Source of the DNA: Lacicoccus halitifaciens
GTDB lineage: Bacteria > Bacillota > Bacilli > Staphylococcales > Salinicoccaceae
Length of the DNA stretch: 64,000 bases
Reading direction: 5' to 3'
Assembly: GCF_040544485.1 (NCBI RefSeq)
Contig: NZ_JBDZDV010000005.1
Location: 1 to 64,000 of the forward strand
Part shown: positions 33,099-42,215 of the stretch, one piece after another
How positions within the stretch are numbered: the first letter of the stretch is position 1
How the letters are laid out: every line of letters begins with the position of its first letter
Program-made: the position numbers and the translations under genes
The notes under the pieces: generated by a model
What the model saw: only the letters and a program-made list of their open reading frames with translations
What the model was told of the DNA's origin: nothing
Database searches by the model: none

Positions 33099-34499
33099 TC
33101 AATCTTCAAGCTCCAGGATGGATACAATCTCGACATGTGCACTGTGGGGGAATAAATCCACCGGCTGGACGTTTTTCAGCGTGTAGCCGAATTCGCGCAG
33201 CCATGTGATGTCTTCTGCAAAAGTTTCCGGATTGCACGATACATAGACGACCCTGTCCGTCCCGAGGCGTCCGATTCGGCGCATGACCTTGCCGCCGGCG
33301 CCGGAGCGCGGCGGGTCGAGCAGCAGGAGATCCGGCGTGCCCCATGTCTCAAGCACTTCGTCCATGCCGCGGCGGGCATCTTTTGCCAGGAAGTAAGTGT
33401 TCTGAATATCATTATCGAGGGCATTCCGTTTGGCCGATTCGATTGAGGATTCAACGATCTCCACCCCTGCAAGCGATTTGACCCTGCTTGCGAAAGGCAG
33501 TGAAAACGTGCCGACACCGCAGAACAGGTCGATCATCGACTCATGCTCTTTCACACCGGCCATTTCAATCGCGAGGTCGACAAGCTTTTCAGCCTGGGTC
33601 GGATTCGTCTGGAAAAATGTATCGTACCATACACGGTAAGTGTAGCCGCTCATCTCTTCATGGATGTAAGTCCTGCCGTGCAGAAGATGGATATCCTCAT
33701 CATCCGCCTGCGCAACGTCCGCAATGTCCCGGTTCTCCATCCACATCAGGCTCTCGATTGACTCGACTTCGGAAGTCAAACGCATCACCAATGCATTGAC
33801 GGCCTCTGAGAGCTCACCATCAGGGCTCTCGGTTGCGAACAGGGCAGCCATCAATTCCCCGGTGACCTGTGACTGGCGGAGCCTGAGATGACGGAGGAGC
33901 CCGGAGTTCGCATCTTTATCATAGCCCGGCAGGTTGTATTCAGCTGCCCAGTCCGAGACGATCCGCATGACCGTCACCATGTCCTCACTTGAAATGAGGC
34001 ATGTGTCGAGGTCGATGATGTTCCTGAAATTCCCAAGTTCGTGCAGTCCGAGCCTGCCGTCTTTTGAAAATGTGAACTCCATCTTGTTCCTGAATTCGAA
34101 AGGATGGTCCATGCCGATCGTGTCCTTGACGACCGATGTATCGAAACCATGGCGCTTCAGGTGCGACTTCACAAAATCCGTCTTGTAGGTGAGCTGGCCG
34201 GCATATTCCCAATGCTGCCAGACGCATCCGCCGCACAGCTCGAAGTGCGGGCATGGCGGTGCCGTCCTCTCCGGATGGGGCGTGAGTATTTTATCCGGCA
34301 TGACCGTCGCACGCTTCCTGCCGTCCGCATTCGGCACGGTGACTTCCACTTCCTCCCCGATCAGCGTCTGCGGTATGTTCAATTTGAGCTTCCGCGGGAG
34401 GTTGCCGCCGGTGTCCCTGTATGCAAGCCCCATGCCCGACCCTTTTTTGTCCAGGCTGTGTATTTTCGTGGTCAATGTGACACTTTTTTGTTCTTTCAA
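33099..34499 (-). CDS. rlmD: 23S rRNA (uracil-5-)-methyltransferase, RlmCD/RumA family
   Basis: 466 residues. An N-terminal TRAM domain (about 5-65), iron-sulfur cysteines (CPHFELCGGCVWQHW), the SAM-binding motif MIDLFCGVGTFSLPFASR, LLLDPPRSGAGGK and the catalytic Cys in YVSCNPETFAEDI mark the family. It makes 5-methyluridine in 23S rRNA; in Bacillus one enzyme does both U747 and U1939. The start is TTG at 34499, six nt after GGAGGT. It lies 15 nt downstream of the siderophore-type permease genes and may be the last gene of that operon. Confidence 0.92.
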   Translation of the reverse strand: MKEQKSVTLTTKIHSLDKKGSGMGLAYRDTGGNLPRKLKLNIPQTLIGEEVEVTVPNADGRKRATVMPDKILTPHPERTAPPCPHFELCGGCVWQHWEYAGQLTYKTDFVKSHLKRHGFDTSVVKDTIGMDHPFEFRNKMEFTFSKDGRLGLHELGNFRNIIDLDTCLISSEDMVTVMRIVSDWAAEYNLPGYDKDANSGLLRHLRLRQSQVTGELMAALFATESPDGELSEAVNALVMRLTSEVESIESLMWMENRDIADVAQADDEDIHLLHGRTYIHEEMSGYTYRVWYDTFFQTNPTQAEKLVDLAIEMAGVKEHESMIDLFCGVGTFSLPFASRVKSLAGVEIVESSIESAKRNALDNDIQNTYFLAKDARRGMDEVLETWGTPDLLLLDPPRSGAGGKVMRRIGRLGTDRVVYVSCNPETFAEDITWLREFGYTLKNVQPVDLFPHSAHVEIVSILELED

Positions 34500-34514
34500 A
34501 TGATAACCTCCAAA

Positions 34515-35507
34515 TTACCTGTTTTCCGATTTCATCAGTATGTATATGAAATAAGGTGCCCCGATGATGGCAACCATGACGCCTGCCGGAAGTGCCGACG
34601 GGAAAAATAAAGTCCGCCCCGCCGTATCCGCCGCGAGGACAAGCAGTCCGCCCAAAACCGCACTGAGCGGCAGCACGAAGCCGTGAGGATTCCCGACGAG
34701 TTTCCTCGCGAGGTGCGGTGCGATCAGCCCGGCAAACGCGATGCCCCCGCTGACCGAGACACTCACTGCAGAGAAACCTGCCGCACAGAAGAGGAGCAGT
34801 AACCGTTCCTTTTTTATATTAACGCCGAGGCTGATGATATTCAATGTGCCGAGGCTCAAAATATCAAGCACCCGCATCCGTGAAATCACGAAGGGAAGGA
34901 TGACGGCGAGCCCGGCTGCAGAAATCAGGACATGCTGCCAAGTGCTGCCCCAGACGGTGCCGGCAAGGAAATTTGCAGCAAACTGATAGCTCTCGCTTGA
35001 AATGATGAGTGAAAGCACGATCATCAGTGCGCTGAGCCCCGCCCCCACAGCCACCCCGTTCAGGACGAGCCGCATCGGCGTCACACCGTATCTTCTGCTG
35101 TAGGAGAGTGCAATCACGATGAGGACGGTGATGAGCCCGCCGAGGAAAGCTGCTGCGGGTATTAAGAATATATTTGCGGCACCGCCCCAGATGATGATCA
35201 GCAGCACGGCAAGCCCCGCCCCTGAATTGATGCCGATGATGCCGGAATCCGCCAAAGGGTTCTGCATGATGCTCTGCAGTATTGCTCCTGATAACGCCAG
35301 CGCCGCACCTGAAAGGACTGCTGCAATCACCCGCGGCAGCCGGATCCCGGTCAGTATATGCGCATCACTGCCGCCCTGACCGGCCAGAATCTTAAACATC
35401 TCCCCCCAGCCGATATATGTGTAACCCGTCTTCAAACTGACGAGCACGGCTGCCAGAAGCAAAACAACTGAAGCCGTCAAAACGATTCCCTGCCGATTAT
35501 ACTTCAT
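34515..35507 (-). CDS. Iron(III)-siderophore type ABC permease (FecCD family), second subunit
   Basis: 330 residues, about nine or ten hydrophobic segments. The FecCD motifs are RLPRVIAAVLSGAALALSG, MQNPLADSGIIGINSGAGLA and GGIAFAGLIAPHLARKLVG. It forms the channel with the other permease and the ATPase of this cluster, importing a ferric siderophore or heme-like complex. Its start overlaps the previous gene by 11 nt, with AGGGTGG as ribosome site. The in-frame start at 35528 is rejected because it lies deep in the upstream gene. Confidence 0.92.
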   Translation of the reverse strand: MKYNRQGIVLTASVVLLLAAVLVSLKTGYTYIGWGEMFKILAGQGGSDAHILTGIRLPRVIAAVLSGAALALSGAILQSIMQNPLADSGIIGINSGAGLAVLLIIIWGGAANIFLIPAAAFLGGLITVLIVIALSYSRRYGVTPMRLVLNGVAVGAGLSALMIVLSLIISSESYQFAANFLAGTVWGSTWQHVLISAAGLAVILPFVISRMRVLDILSLGTLNIISLGVNIKKERLLLLFCAAGFSAVSVSVSGGIAFAGLIAPHLARKLVGNPHGFVLPLSAVLGGLLVLAADTAGRTLFFPSALPAGVMVAIIGAPYFIYILMKSENR

Positions 35508-36486
35508 AATGCACCACCCTGCGTGCAAGATAGAGGAAAAACGGCACGCCGATCAGCGCGATCAGCGCACCGGCAGGCAGTTCCACCGGAGCGGCCAGCG
35601 TCCTTGCAGCAAGGTCGCTGCACACGGTGAGCACCGCCCCGAGCACTCCTGAAAGCGGCAGTATCCACCTGTAATCCCCGCCTGAAAGGAAGCGCGCCAT
35701 ATGCGGGACGATCAGGCCGATGAAGGCAGCGGCCCCGATGATGGACACACCGAGCCCGGCAAGCATCACCACGGCGATTAGAGCCGACAGACGGGTTTTA
35801 TTGACGGGAACACCGAGGCTTACAGCCGTCTCTTCATCAAAGCTGATTGCAGTGAGCACAGGTGAGAGCACCAGTGACAGCGCAATGCCGAACAGGAACC
35901 ACGGGATGATGACAGAGAGGTGCCCCCAGCCGATGGTCTGTATCGCACCGGCAAACCAGAAAGCGATATCCTGACCGATATTGAAATAGAGCTGGAACGC
36001 CGTGCTGAGCGCTGCGAAGAATAAAGTCACCGCCACGCCGGCAAGGATCAGCTTCAAAGGTGACATCCCCGCCCTGCCGAAGAATGAGACCGTGAGGACG
36101 ATCAGCGCACTGAAAAGTGCACCGGCAAATGAAATGATGATCAAATATGTAAACGGCAGGCCCGGCATGAAGATGAAGGCGATCGTCAGGAAAAAAAGTG
36201 CACCGGCATTCAGCCCGATGATGCCTGGCTCGGCGAGCGGATTCCTGGTTACGGCCTGCATGACCGCACCGGCCACGGCAAATGCCGCACCGGCGATTGC
36301 GGCCGCAGCAGCCCTCGGCGCCCGGACTTCACGTATGATGATGTGCCCGTTGTCGGAAGGATCAAAAGCAATGAATGCGTTCACTGCATCGCGCAGGGAT
36401 AGCTCCACTGAACCTGTCACAAGGCTTAAAATGAATGCCGAAGCCAGCAGGATGAAGGAGATGATGATCGTCATGAGATAGGCCAT
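35497..36486 (-). CDS. Iron(III)-siderophore type ABC permease (FecCD family), first subunit
   Basis: 329 residues with the FecCD pattern: VRAPRAAAAAIAGAAFAVAG, VTRNPLAEPGIIGLNAGALF, SIIGAAAFIGLIVPHMARFL. About ten transmembrane segments. It pairs with the 34515 permease, as in FhuBG, YfiZ-YfhA and similar systems. GGGGGTGA stands 5 nt before the ATG at 36486. No substrate-binding lipoprotein gene is found in the cluster or elsewhere in the window. Confidence 0.92.
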   Translation of the reverse strand: MAYLMTIIISFILLASAFILSLVTGSVELSLRDAVNAFIAFDPSDNGHIIIREVRAPRAAAAAIAGAAFAVAGAVMQAVTRNPLAEPGIIGLNAGALFFLTIAFIFMPGLPFTYLIIISFAGALFSALIVLTVSFFGRAGMSPLKLILAGVAVTLFFAALSTAFQLYFNIGQDIAFWFAGAIQTIGWGHLSVIIPWFLFGIALSLVLSPVLTAISFDEETAVSLGVPVNKTRLSALIAVVMLAGLGVSIIGAAAFIGLIVPHMARFLSGGDYRWILPLSGVLGAVLTVCSDLAARTLAAPVELPAGALIALIGVPFFLYLARRVVHYEV

Positions 36487-36491
36487 ACCGA

Positions 36492-37280
36492 TCACCCCCT
36501 CAGCCGGTAGGATGTGATGATGGGCCGATCCGTGAACGGACACCGGCCCATCACCGGTGTGATATCGAAGACCTCGCTTAAAATGCTTCCGCTCATGACC
36601 TCTTCTGGTCTGCCTGTGCTGATGATTTCTCCCGCCTTCACCGCTATGATGCCGTCCGAGAAGCGCGATGCATGGTTGACATCATGCAGGACCATGAGGA
36701 TGGTTTTTTCCGCCGATGCATTCAAGTCCTTCAGGAGATTCAGGATCTCCATCTGGAACTTCATGTCCAGGTAGGTCGTCGGCTCATCAAGCAGTATGAT
36801 GCCGGTGTCCTGAGCGAGCGCCATGGCGAGCCACACGCGCTGCGCCTGCCCGCCGGACAGTTCGTCGAGCGTCCTATCCGCAAGGTCCCTGATGCCGGTC
36901 ACTTCCATTGCCCAGTCGATGTTTTCGGCATCTTGCTGGTCCAGCCCTTCGAACGCCGACTTGTGCGGATGCCTGCCGTAACTGACGAGACTGTGCACAT
37001 TGAGGCCGGCGGGGGCGGAAGGTGACTGCGGCAGCAGGCTCAGCCTCTTCGCCACATCCTTCGTGTCCAGTGAGAGGATATCCCGGCCGTCGATGAACAC
37101 CGCGCCGTATTTCGGCCTGAGCACCCGGGCGAGCGTATGCAGCAGTGTCGTCTTGCCGCAGCCGTTCGGTCCGACAATCGATGTGATGGTGCCTTCAGGG
37201 ATGGTCATATTAAAGTCTTCAAGGATCATTTTTTTGCCGTAGCCGACCGTCACATCTTCGACTTCAAATATACTATTCAA
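36492..37280 (-). CDS. Iron(III)-siderophore type ABC ATPase (FecE/FhuC family)
   Basis: 262 residues. Walker A GPNGCGKTT (about 37-45), Q-loop LLPQSPSAP, signature ELSGGQAQRVWLAMALAQ, Walker B GIILLDEPTTYLD and H-loop MVLHDVNHAS are intact. The D-loop and YLDMKFQMEIL follow the FhuC/YusV pattern. The start is TTG at 37280 behind GATGAGG. It begins 16 nt after the dioxygenase gene and lies 5 nt before the permeases. No Fur box was found upstream in this window, which is unusual for an iron importer. Confidence 0.92.
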   Translation of the reverse strand: MNSIFEVEDVTVGYGKKMILEDFNMTIPEGTITSIVGPNGCGKTTLLHTLARVLRPKYGAVFIDGRDILSLDTKDVAKRLSLLPQSPSAPAGLNVHSLVSYGRHPHKSAFEGLDQQDAENIDWAMEVTGIRDLADRTLDELSGGQAQRVWLAMALAQDTGIILLDEPTTYLDMKFQMEILNLLKDLNASAEKTILMVLHDVNHASRFSDGIIAVKAGEIISTGRPEEVMSGSILSEVFDITPVMGRCPFTDRPIITSYRLRG

Positions 37281-37296
37281 ATTATCCTCATCCGTT

Positions 37297-38238
37297 TCAA
37301 GTCCATTCGCTCAGCGGCATAAGATCACTTTCAATTTCTGTCCGCTTTTCCTCAAGATTCGGTGGCAGGTCGAGCTGCATGCCGAGTTCAGTTTCATCCA
37401 CATCTGCGGTGAATCCTCTGGCAGCGGGGCCTACAATTTCAAACATGACACCATTATCTTCACGGAAATACAGACTCTTAAAATAGTAGCGATCAATGAC
37501 ACCAGTGGTCCGGTAGCCGCTCTCTTTTAATATCTCATCCACTGCCTGAAGATTGGCACCTTCAGTCTGGATGGCCAGATGATGAATTGTACCACGGCCT
37601 TGAGCTTCTATATTGCCCTCTTTTTCAGAGATAATGATCTCACCGGTCATCTCGCCTTTATTTGCATGAAGAATTGCATAGTCACTTTCATCTTCAATCA
37701 CATCATACTTGAAAACTTCCGTCAGCATACGAACCAGTTTATCCTTATCCCGGACATTGACCTGCACGGGCCCCATGCCCAATATTAAATGATCATTATT
37801 AACATCATTATTTGTCCACGGCTCCCATTCTTCGGGCAACACCTGACCTTCTGCACTGAAGAGCACAAGCTTTAATGAATCGGGATCCTGAAATTCCAGC
37901 ACATTACGGCCAAAATATTCCTCTTTCTCACTGCTGTGACCGAAATGCTCAAGACGTCTCTGCCAGTAGGCGAAGCTTTCTGAGTTTTTGACCAGAAGGC
38001 CGAGAGCATGATGTGCATTTGTGCCTTCTCTTCTGTCCGCCACATAAGGCATATCAAAGTAGGTGATACTGTTACCGGAGGTGCCGAGCCGATCTCCGTA
38101 AAAAATATGGTACATCGAAACGTCGTTTTGATTGACTGTTACTTTGACGCCTCTTAAACCAAGAACTTTTGTATAAAAATGATTATTCTCTTTCAGGTTT
38201 TTTGTGTAGATTGAAATATGGTGGTGACCTTTTATCAT
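37297..38238 (-). CDS. Ring-cleaving dioxygenase / glyoxalase family protein (MhqO-like)
   Basis: 313 residues made of two vicinal-oxygen-chelate modules. Metal ligands are likely the His in KGHHHISIYTKN (about 6), the His in GTIHHLAIQT (about 215) and the Glu in GVMFEIVGPA (about 265). Such proteins act on quinone or catechol-type compounds in B. subtilis and S. aureus. It is a distant relative of the mhqE product at 41227. Its DNA looks more AT-rich than its neighbours, hinting at a different history. The start at 38238 has AAAGGAGGAAG before it. Confidence 0.85.
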   Translation of the reverse strand: MIKGHHHISIYTKNLKENNHFYTKVLGLRGVKVTVNQNDVSMYHIFYGDRLGTSGNSITYFDMPYVADRREGTNAHHALGLLVKNSESFAYWQRRLEHFGHSSEKEEYFGRNVLEFQDPDSLKLVLFSAEGQVLPEEWEPWTNNDVNNDHLILGMGPVQVNVRDKDKLVRMLTEVFKYDVIEDESDYAILHANKGEMTGEIIISEKEGNIEAQGRGTIHHLAIQTEGANLQAVDEILKESGYRTTGVIDRYYFKSLYFREDNGVMFEIVGPAARGFTADVDETELGMQLDLPPNLEEKRTEIESDLMPLSEWT

Positions 38239-38263
38239 CGGGCTTCCTCCTTTGAAAATCAAT

Positions 38264-38926
38264 TTATAAAAATGAATGGACTAATCTTTGTGACAGACCA
38301 GTCCGGAATGTGCCGTCCAGACGGACACCACTTCCAACATGTATATAATCAAACTCATCTTTGATTTTTCTGACATTATTGATATTGATTCCACCGCCCG
38401 GCATGATAACTTTGCCGTGTTCACGTGCGACTTTATTCAGCTCGATGAGCAGCGGGAGGTTATCCGCCGCCTCCCCTTCACCGCCGGAGGAGAGGATCGT
38501 CTTCACCGCATCGTACTTCATCAGCGTCTGCAGCGCTTCAAACTGGATCCTTGCCGAGTCGAACGCCCGGTGGAACGTGATGTCGAGCCCTTCTGCACGC
38601 TGGATGGCTTTTTTCAGGAAGTACTCATCCACCACCCCTTCATATGTAAGGGCGCCGATGACGATGCCTGCTGCATTCGTCTCTTTGATATGTTTGATAT
38701 CGCTCAGCATCACCTGCTGATCGAGTGCATTATATACGAATCCGTGATCATGGCTCCTCACCATGACATGGACAGGGATCTTTGAGAGCTTCGCCGCCTC
38801 TTCCACCAGACCGATGCTCGGCGTCAGGCCGCCTTCGTGCATATTGACACACAGTTCTATCCTGTCTGCACCATATTGGTTCGCGTCGATGACATCCTGT
38901 AAATTTGTTGCGATCACTTCCAGCAT
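38264..38926 (-). CDS. cutC: CutC family protein
   Basis: 220 residues, a TIM-barrel. Family motifs are ADRIELCVNMHEGGLTPSIG (about 20-39), VHVMVRSHDHGFVY, ITFHRAFDS and SSGGEGEAADNLPLL, MPGGGIN. Linked to copper handling in E. coli, but the biochemical role is disputed. The start at 38926 is preferred over an in-frame ATG at 38944 for its spacing. It heads a run of six closely spaced minus-strand genes (cutC, dioxygenase, ABC ATPase, two permeases, rlmD). Confidence 0.9.
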   Translation of the reverse strand: MLEVIATNLQDVIDANQYGADRIELCVNMHEGGLTPSIGLVEEAAKLSKIPVHVMVRSHDHGFVYNALDQQVMLSDIKHIKETNAAGIVIGALTYEGVVDEYFLKKAIQRAEGLDITFHRAFDSARIQFEALQTLMKYDAVKTILSSGGEGEAADNLPLLIELNKVAREHGKVIMPGGGININNVRKIKDEFDYIHVGSGVRLDGTFRTGLSQRLVHSFL

Positions 38927-39027
38927 AATCCTCACTCCGCCCAAGTCATTTTATTATCCATCTCTTCAGATTTACATATATTATAGCTTATAAAGGGTTT
39001 GTATGAAATTAATTTAGGAGAGATCAT

Positions 39028-39912
39028 ATGAGACAGAGTCTGGCACCTTACATGATTTTATTTGCAGCAATGCTTTGGGGGACGGCGGGCACCGCCAAAG
39101 CCTTCGCAAGTGACGTCGACAGCATTTCGATGGGCGCGGTGAGGCTTGCGGTCGGCGGCCTGCTCCTCATGCTCATCGCCGTACTGACGCGGCGGATCAC
39201 TTTCAGAGGCTGGCCGGTCAAGCCGCTTCTCATCGGTGGACTGGCCATGGCGCTCTTCCAGCCCTTCTTCTTCAGCGCAGTGGAACTGACGGGAATCGCC
39301 GTCGGCACGGTCGTCTCGATCGGCAGCGCACCGGTGTTTTCCGGTCTGATCGAATGGCTCATCTTCAAGATCCGGCCCGCCAGGGTATGGTGGCTCTCCA
39401 CGATACTCGCGATCACCGGATGCATCATCCTGATGTTCAACACGAATGATGTGACGGTCAACCCGCTCGGCATACTCGCAGGACTCGGTGCCGGCATTTC
39501 TTTTGCGAGCTTCACGATGTCGAACTCGAGGCTCGTCCGCACGCACGACCCGATTGCGTCGGTGGCAATGATTTTCTGTCTGAGTGCGGTGATTTTATCG
39601 CCATTCTTCTTCATCAATGATATGAGCTGGCTTGGCGAGACGAACGGCCTGCTCGTCGCCCTGCATATCGGAGTGCTTGCGACCGCGCTCGCGTACTTTT
39701 TATTCTCGAACGGGCTCAAGTTCGTGAAATCTTCGACGGCGGTGACATTGTCACTTGCCGAACCTTTGACCGCCTCACTCCTCGGCGTGTTTTTGGTCGG
39801 CGAGAGCCTGGATGCCCTGTCATGGGTCGGCCTGCTCATGCTGCTCGCGGGCATCGTGATCCTCGTGCTGCAGTCGAGGCGGAACAGGCGGGAAGCGCCC
39901 GTGAATGCCTGA
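39028..39912 (+). CDS. EamA family drug/metabolite exporter
   Basis: 294 residues with ten hydrophobic helices arranged as two EamA repeats (LWGTAGTAKAF in the first; AGISFASFTMSNSRLV starts the second; FLFSNGLKFVKSSTAVTLSL and LAEPLTASLLGVFLVGE near the end). These 10-TM carriers export amino acids or other small metabolites. The specific substrate is unknown. Ribosome site TAGGAGAG. It is followed not by a terminator but by the longest repeat array of the window. Confidence 0.9.
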   Translation: MRQSLAPYMILFAAMLWGTAGTAKAFASDVDSISMGAVRLAVGGLLLMLIAVLTRRITFRGWPVKPLLIGGLAMALFQPFFFSAVELTGIAVGTVVSIGSAPVFSGLIEWLIFKIRPARVWWLSTILAITGCIILMFNTNDVTVNPLGILAGLGAGISFASFTMSNSRLVRTHDPIASVAMIFCLSAVILSPFFFINDMSWLGETNGLLVALHIGVLATALAYFLFSNGLKFVKSSTAVTLSLAEPLTASLLGVFLVGESLDALSWVGLLMLLAGIVILVLQSRRNRREAPVNA

Positions 39913-39956
39913 TATACCTCGGAATAAAGAACACAGGGCCTGATTCCGGATGAAAG

Positions 39957-40545
39957 TTGCGATTCCGGGGTCGCTTTTCGCAAGGCCGGCCTGGATTCCC
40001 GGCAAAGGTTACGATTCCGGGGTCGCTTTTCGCAAGGCCGGCCCGGGTTCCCGGCAAATGTTGCGATTCCGGGGTCGCTTTCCGCAAGGCCGACCCGGGT
40101 TCCCGGCAAAGGTTGCGATTCCGAGGTGTCTTTTCGCAAGGCCGGCCTGGATTCACGGCAAAGGTTGCGATTCCGGGGTCGCTTTCCGCAAGGCCGGCCT
40201 GGATTCACGGCAAAGGTTGCGATTCCGAGGTCGCTTTCCGCAAGGCCGGCCCAGGTTCCCGGCAAAGGTTGCGATTCCGAGGTGTCTTTTCGCAAGGCCG
40301 GCCTAGATTCCCGGCAAAGGTTGCGATTCCGGGGTCGCTTTCCGCAAGGCCGGCCTGGATTCACGGCAAAGGTTGCGATTCCGAGGTGTCTTTTCGCAAG
40401 GTCGGCCTGGATTCCCGGCAAAGGTTGCGATTTAGGAGTCGTTTTTCGCAAGGTCGACCCCGATTCCAGACAAAGGTTGCGATTCCGGGGTCGCTTTTCG
40501 CAAGGTCGACCCCGATGCCGGACAAAGGTTGCGATTCCACCGCCT
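39957..40545. repeat. Array B: 52-bp intergenic tandem repeats, eleven units
   Basis: TTGCGATTCC (one variant TTACGATTCC) recurs at 39957, 40009, 40061, 40113, 40165, 40217, 40269, 40321, 40373, 40425, 40477 and 40529, exactly 52 bp apart. Each unit also has TCGCAAGG (or CCGCAAGG) on the opposite orientation, 15 nt after TTGCGA, followed by a GGCCGGCC-like centre. The unit is not a multiple of three, so all frames stay open for long stretches and give false proteins. It fills most of the 693-bp gap between the convergent EamA and mhqD genes. Confidence 0.92.
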
Positions 40546-40556
40546 CTGCAGACAGC

Positions 40557-40595
40557 ATAAAGCCCACTTGTATCAAAGTACAAGTGGGCTTTATT
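40557..40595. terminator. Bidirectional terminator at the end of array B
   Basis: Stem TAAAGCCCACTTGTA / TACAAGTGGGCTTTA (40558-40572 and 40579-40593) with a 6-nt loop, next to the mhqD stop. It can stop transcripts from both sides. Confidence 0.85.
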
Positions 40596-40605
40596 ATTGG
40601 GTATA

Positions 40606-41202
40606 TCATCGGTTGAGCCATTGCTTCGCTTCATCAGCGGCTTCCTGCGGCAGGCTGTGGCCGTTGACCCAGGTGTGGTGAACATCCGCGCCGCGTTCCT
40701 TGAAGATTTCGACCACTCTCTCACTCTGGTCTTCAGACACCATCGGGTCGCCTTTGCCGAGGGAGAGGAACACTTCCGCGCCGCTCAGGTCTTTATTGTT
40801 GCCTGAAATATCCACCGGGTACATCGGTGCGAATAACAGCGCTTTTTTGAAGTCCGATTCTTCCCTCAGCATCATGTTGATCGCGATGTTCGAACCGTTG
40901 GAGAATCCGATTGGTATCACATCTTCCGTTTTAAAGCCGTATTTCTCTGCGGAATCCTTAATGAAGTCAAGCAGTTCCTGCCCCCTGAATTCGAGGTCTT
41001 CAAGGTCGTACTGCCCTTCACCGTGGCGCTTGAAGTAGCGGTTCATCCCGCCTTCACGTACATTGCCGCGGATGGACAGGATGCTGTATTCATCATTCAG
41101 CATCTCTGCGAGCGGAATCAGATCGTGCTCGGTGCCTCCGGTGCCGTGAAGTGTGACAAACACCGGTGCGCCTTTTTTACCTTCTTTAAAAATGTGCAAC
41201 AT
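40606..41202 (-). CDS. mhqD: Alpha/beta hydrolase, carboxylesterase/phospholipase family (MhqD)
   Basis: 198 residues. Oxyanion loop LHGTGGTEHDL, nucleophile elbow IGFSNGSNIA (Ser about 104), and the C-terminal Asp (GKGDPMV) and His (WVNGHSLP) complete the triad. In S. aureus and B. subtilis the mhqD product is induced by quinones and acts with a ring-cleaving dioxygenase. Here it follows mhqE by 24 nt in the order mhqR-mhqE-mhqD, the same as in S. aureus. Strong AGGAGGAA ribosome site. Confidence 0.9.
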   Translation of the reverse strand: MLHIFKEGKKGAPVFVTLHGTGGTEHDLIPLAEMLNDEYSILSIRGNVREGGMNRYFKRHGEGQYDLEDLEFRGQELLDFIKDSAEKYGFKTEDVIPIGFSNGSNIAINMMLREESDFKKALLFAPMYPVDISGNNKDLSGAEVFLSLGKGDPMVSEDQSERVVEIFKERGADVHHTWVNGHSLPQEAADEAKQWLNR

Positions 41203-41226
41203 AAAATATTTCCTCCTGAATTTCTA

Positions 41227-42186
41227 TTATTTCCTGCGTGTCGTATCAAATGGTTTGATCTGTGCCTCTATCTCTTCCCTTTTCGGCTCCAGAAACGGCG
41301 GCAGTGCCAGGGACTCGCCCAGCGTCTCGTAAGGTTCATCTCCCATGAAGCCCGGTCCGTCCGTCGACAGTTCGATCAATATATGACCGACCCGCGTATA
41401 CATTGCTTCAAAATAAAACCGGTCCACTATGCCCGTATGCTTCAGGCCGAGGTCGTCATATCTCTCTTTCCATCCGGCAAGTGCATCATGATCCTTCACC
41501 CTGAAAGATACATGGTGCACTTCTCCGTAACCCTGCTTTGCAGACTGCCCGGGATCCTTACGTACAATGACCCGGCCGCCGTTGCCGCCTGCCCCGACTT
41601 CCAGCAGGACGGCATCGCCCTCTTCGGCAACAACTTTCATACCATAGATTTCCTTCAGGCTGCCGACGAATTTATCCTGGTAGGAAATCGATATTTCAAT
41701 CGGGCCGAGCCCGTAAATCGCCTTATCCTCCGGAACAGGGCCGCCCTTCCACGGTATCCCGCCCGGTATGCCCTCATCCTCTTCATCGGAAAACAACCGG
41801 TACCTCTGTCCGTCCGGCTCTTCGAAAGCGAGCACCTTCCTGCCGAATAAATCCCTGATGCCTTCATGTTTCACATCGAATTCATCGAAGCGCGCCTTAT
41901 AATATTCAAGCGCTGCATCATCCGGCACCCTGAGGCCGATGCGCGTGATGGCATTCGAGCCCCGCTCGCCTTTCTTTTTATCTGGAAAATCAAAGAATGT
42001 GAGATCGGTGCCCGGATTCCCCACGTCATCAGCAAAGAATGTATGGTAAGTGTGGATATCATCCTGGTTGACCGTCTTTTTTATAAGACGCATCCCAAGT
42101 ATCTCTGTAATGAAATGATAATTCCTTTTGGCGTCATCCGTCATCGCCGTCACATGATGAATGCCCAGCAATACACTGTCAGACAT
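41227..42186 (-). CDS. mhqE: Ring-cleaving dioxygenase of the quinone response (MhqE)
   Basis: 319 residues, two vicinal-oxygen-chelate modules. Likely metal ligands are His in LGIHHVTAMTDD (about 10), His in GEVHHVSFRVKD (about 220) and Glu in HILIELSTDGPGF (about 270). It is predicted to open or otherwise detoxify methylhydroquinone-like compounds. A perfect MhqR-type palindrome lies 30 bp before the start, so it can be transcribed from its own repressed promoter as well as from mhqR. Confidence 0.9.
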   Translation of the reverse strand: MSDSVLLGIHHVTAMTDDAKRNYHFITEILGMRLIKKTVNQDDIHTYHTFFADDVGNPGTDLTFFDFPDKKKGERGSNAITRIGLRVPDDAALEYYKARFDEFDVKHEGIRDLFGRKVLAFEEPDGQRYRLFSDEEDEGIPGGIPWKGGPVPEDKAIYGLGPIEISISYQDKFVGSLKEIYGMKVVAEEGDAVLLEVGAGGNGGRVIVRKDPGQSAKQGYGEVHHVSFRVKDHDALAGWKERYDDLGLKHTGIVDRFYFEAMYTRVGHILIELSTDGPGFMGDEPYETLGESLALPPFLEPKREEIEAQIKPFDTTRRK

Positions 42187-42215
42187 TGGTAACCACTCCT
42201 TCCATCAATAAAGTC

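Noticed and set aside
34500..38940. Fur box upstream of the iron importer
   Set aside because: No GATAATGATTATC-like 19-mer could be found in the upstream gaps.
39957..40616. Long open frames across array B on both strands, including one of over 500 codons running antisense into the EamA gene
   Set aside because: They consist of translated 52-bp repeats in rotating frames, have no ribosome site and overlap a real gene antisense.
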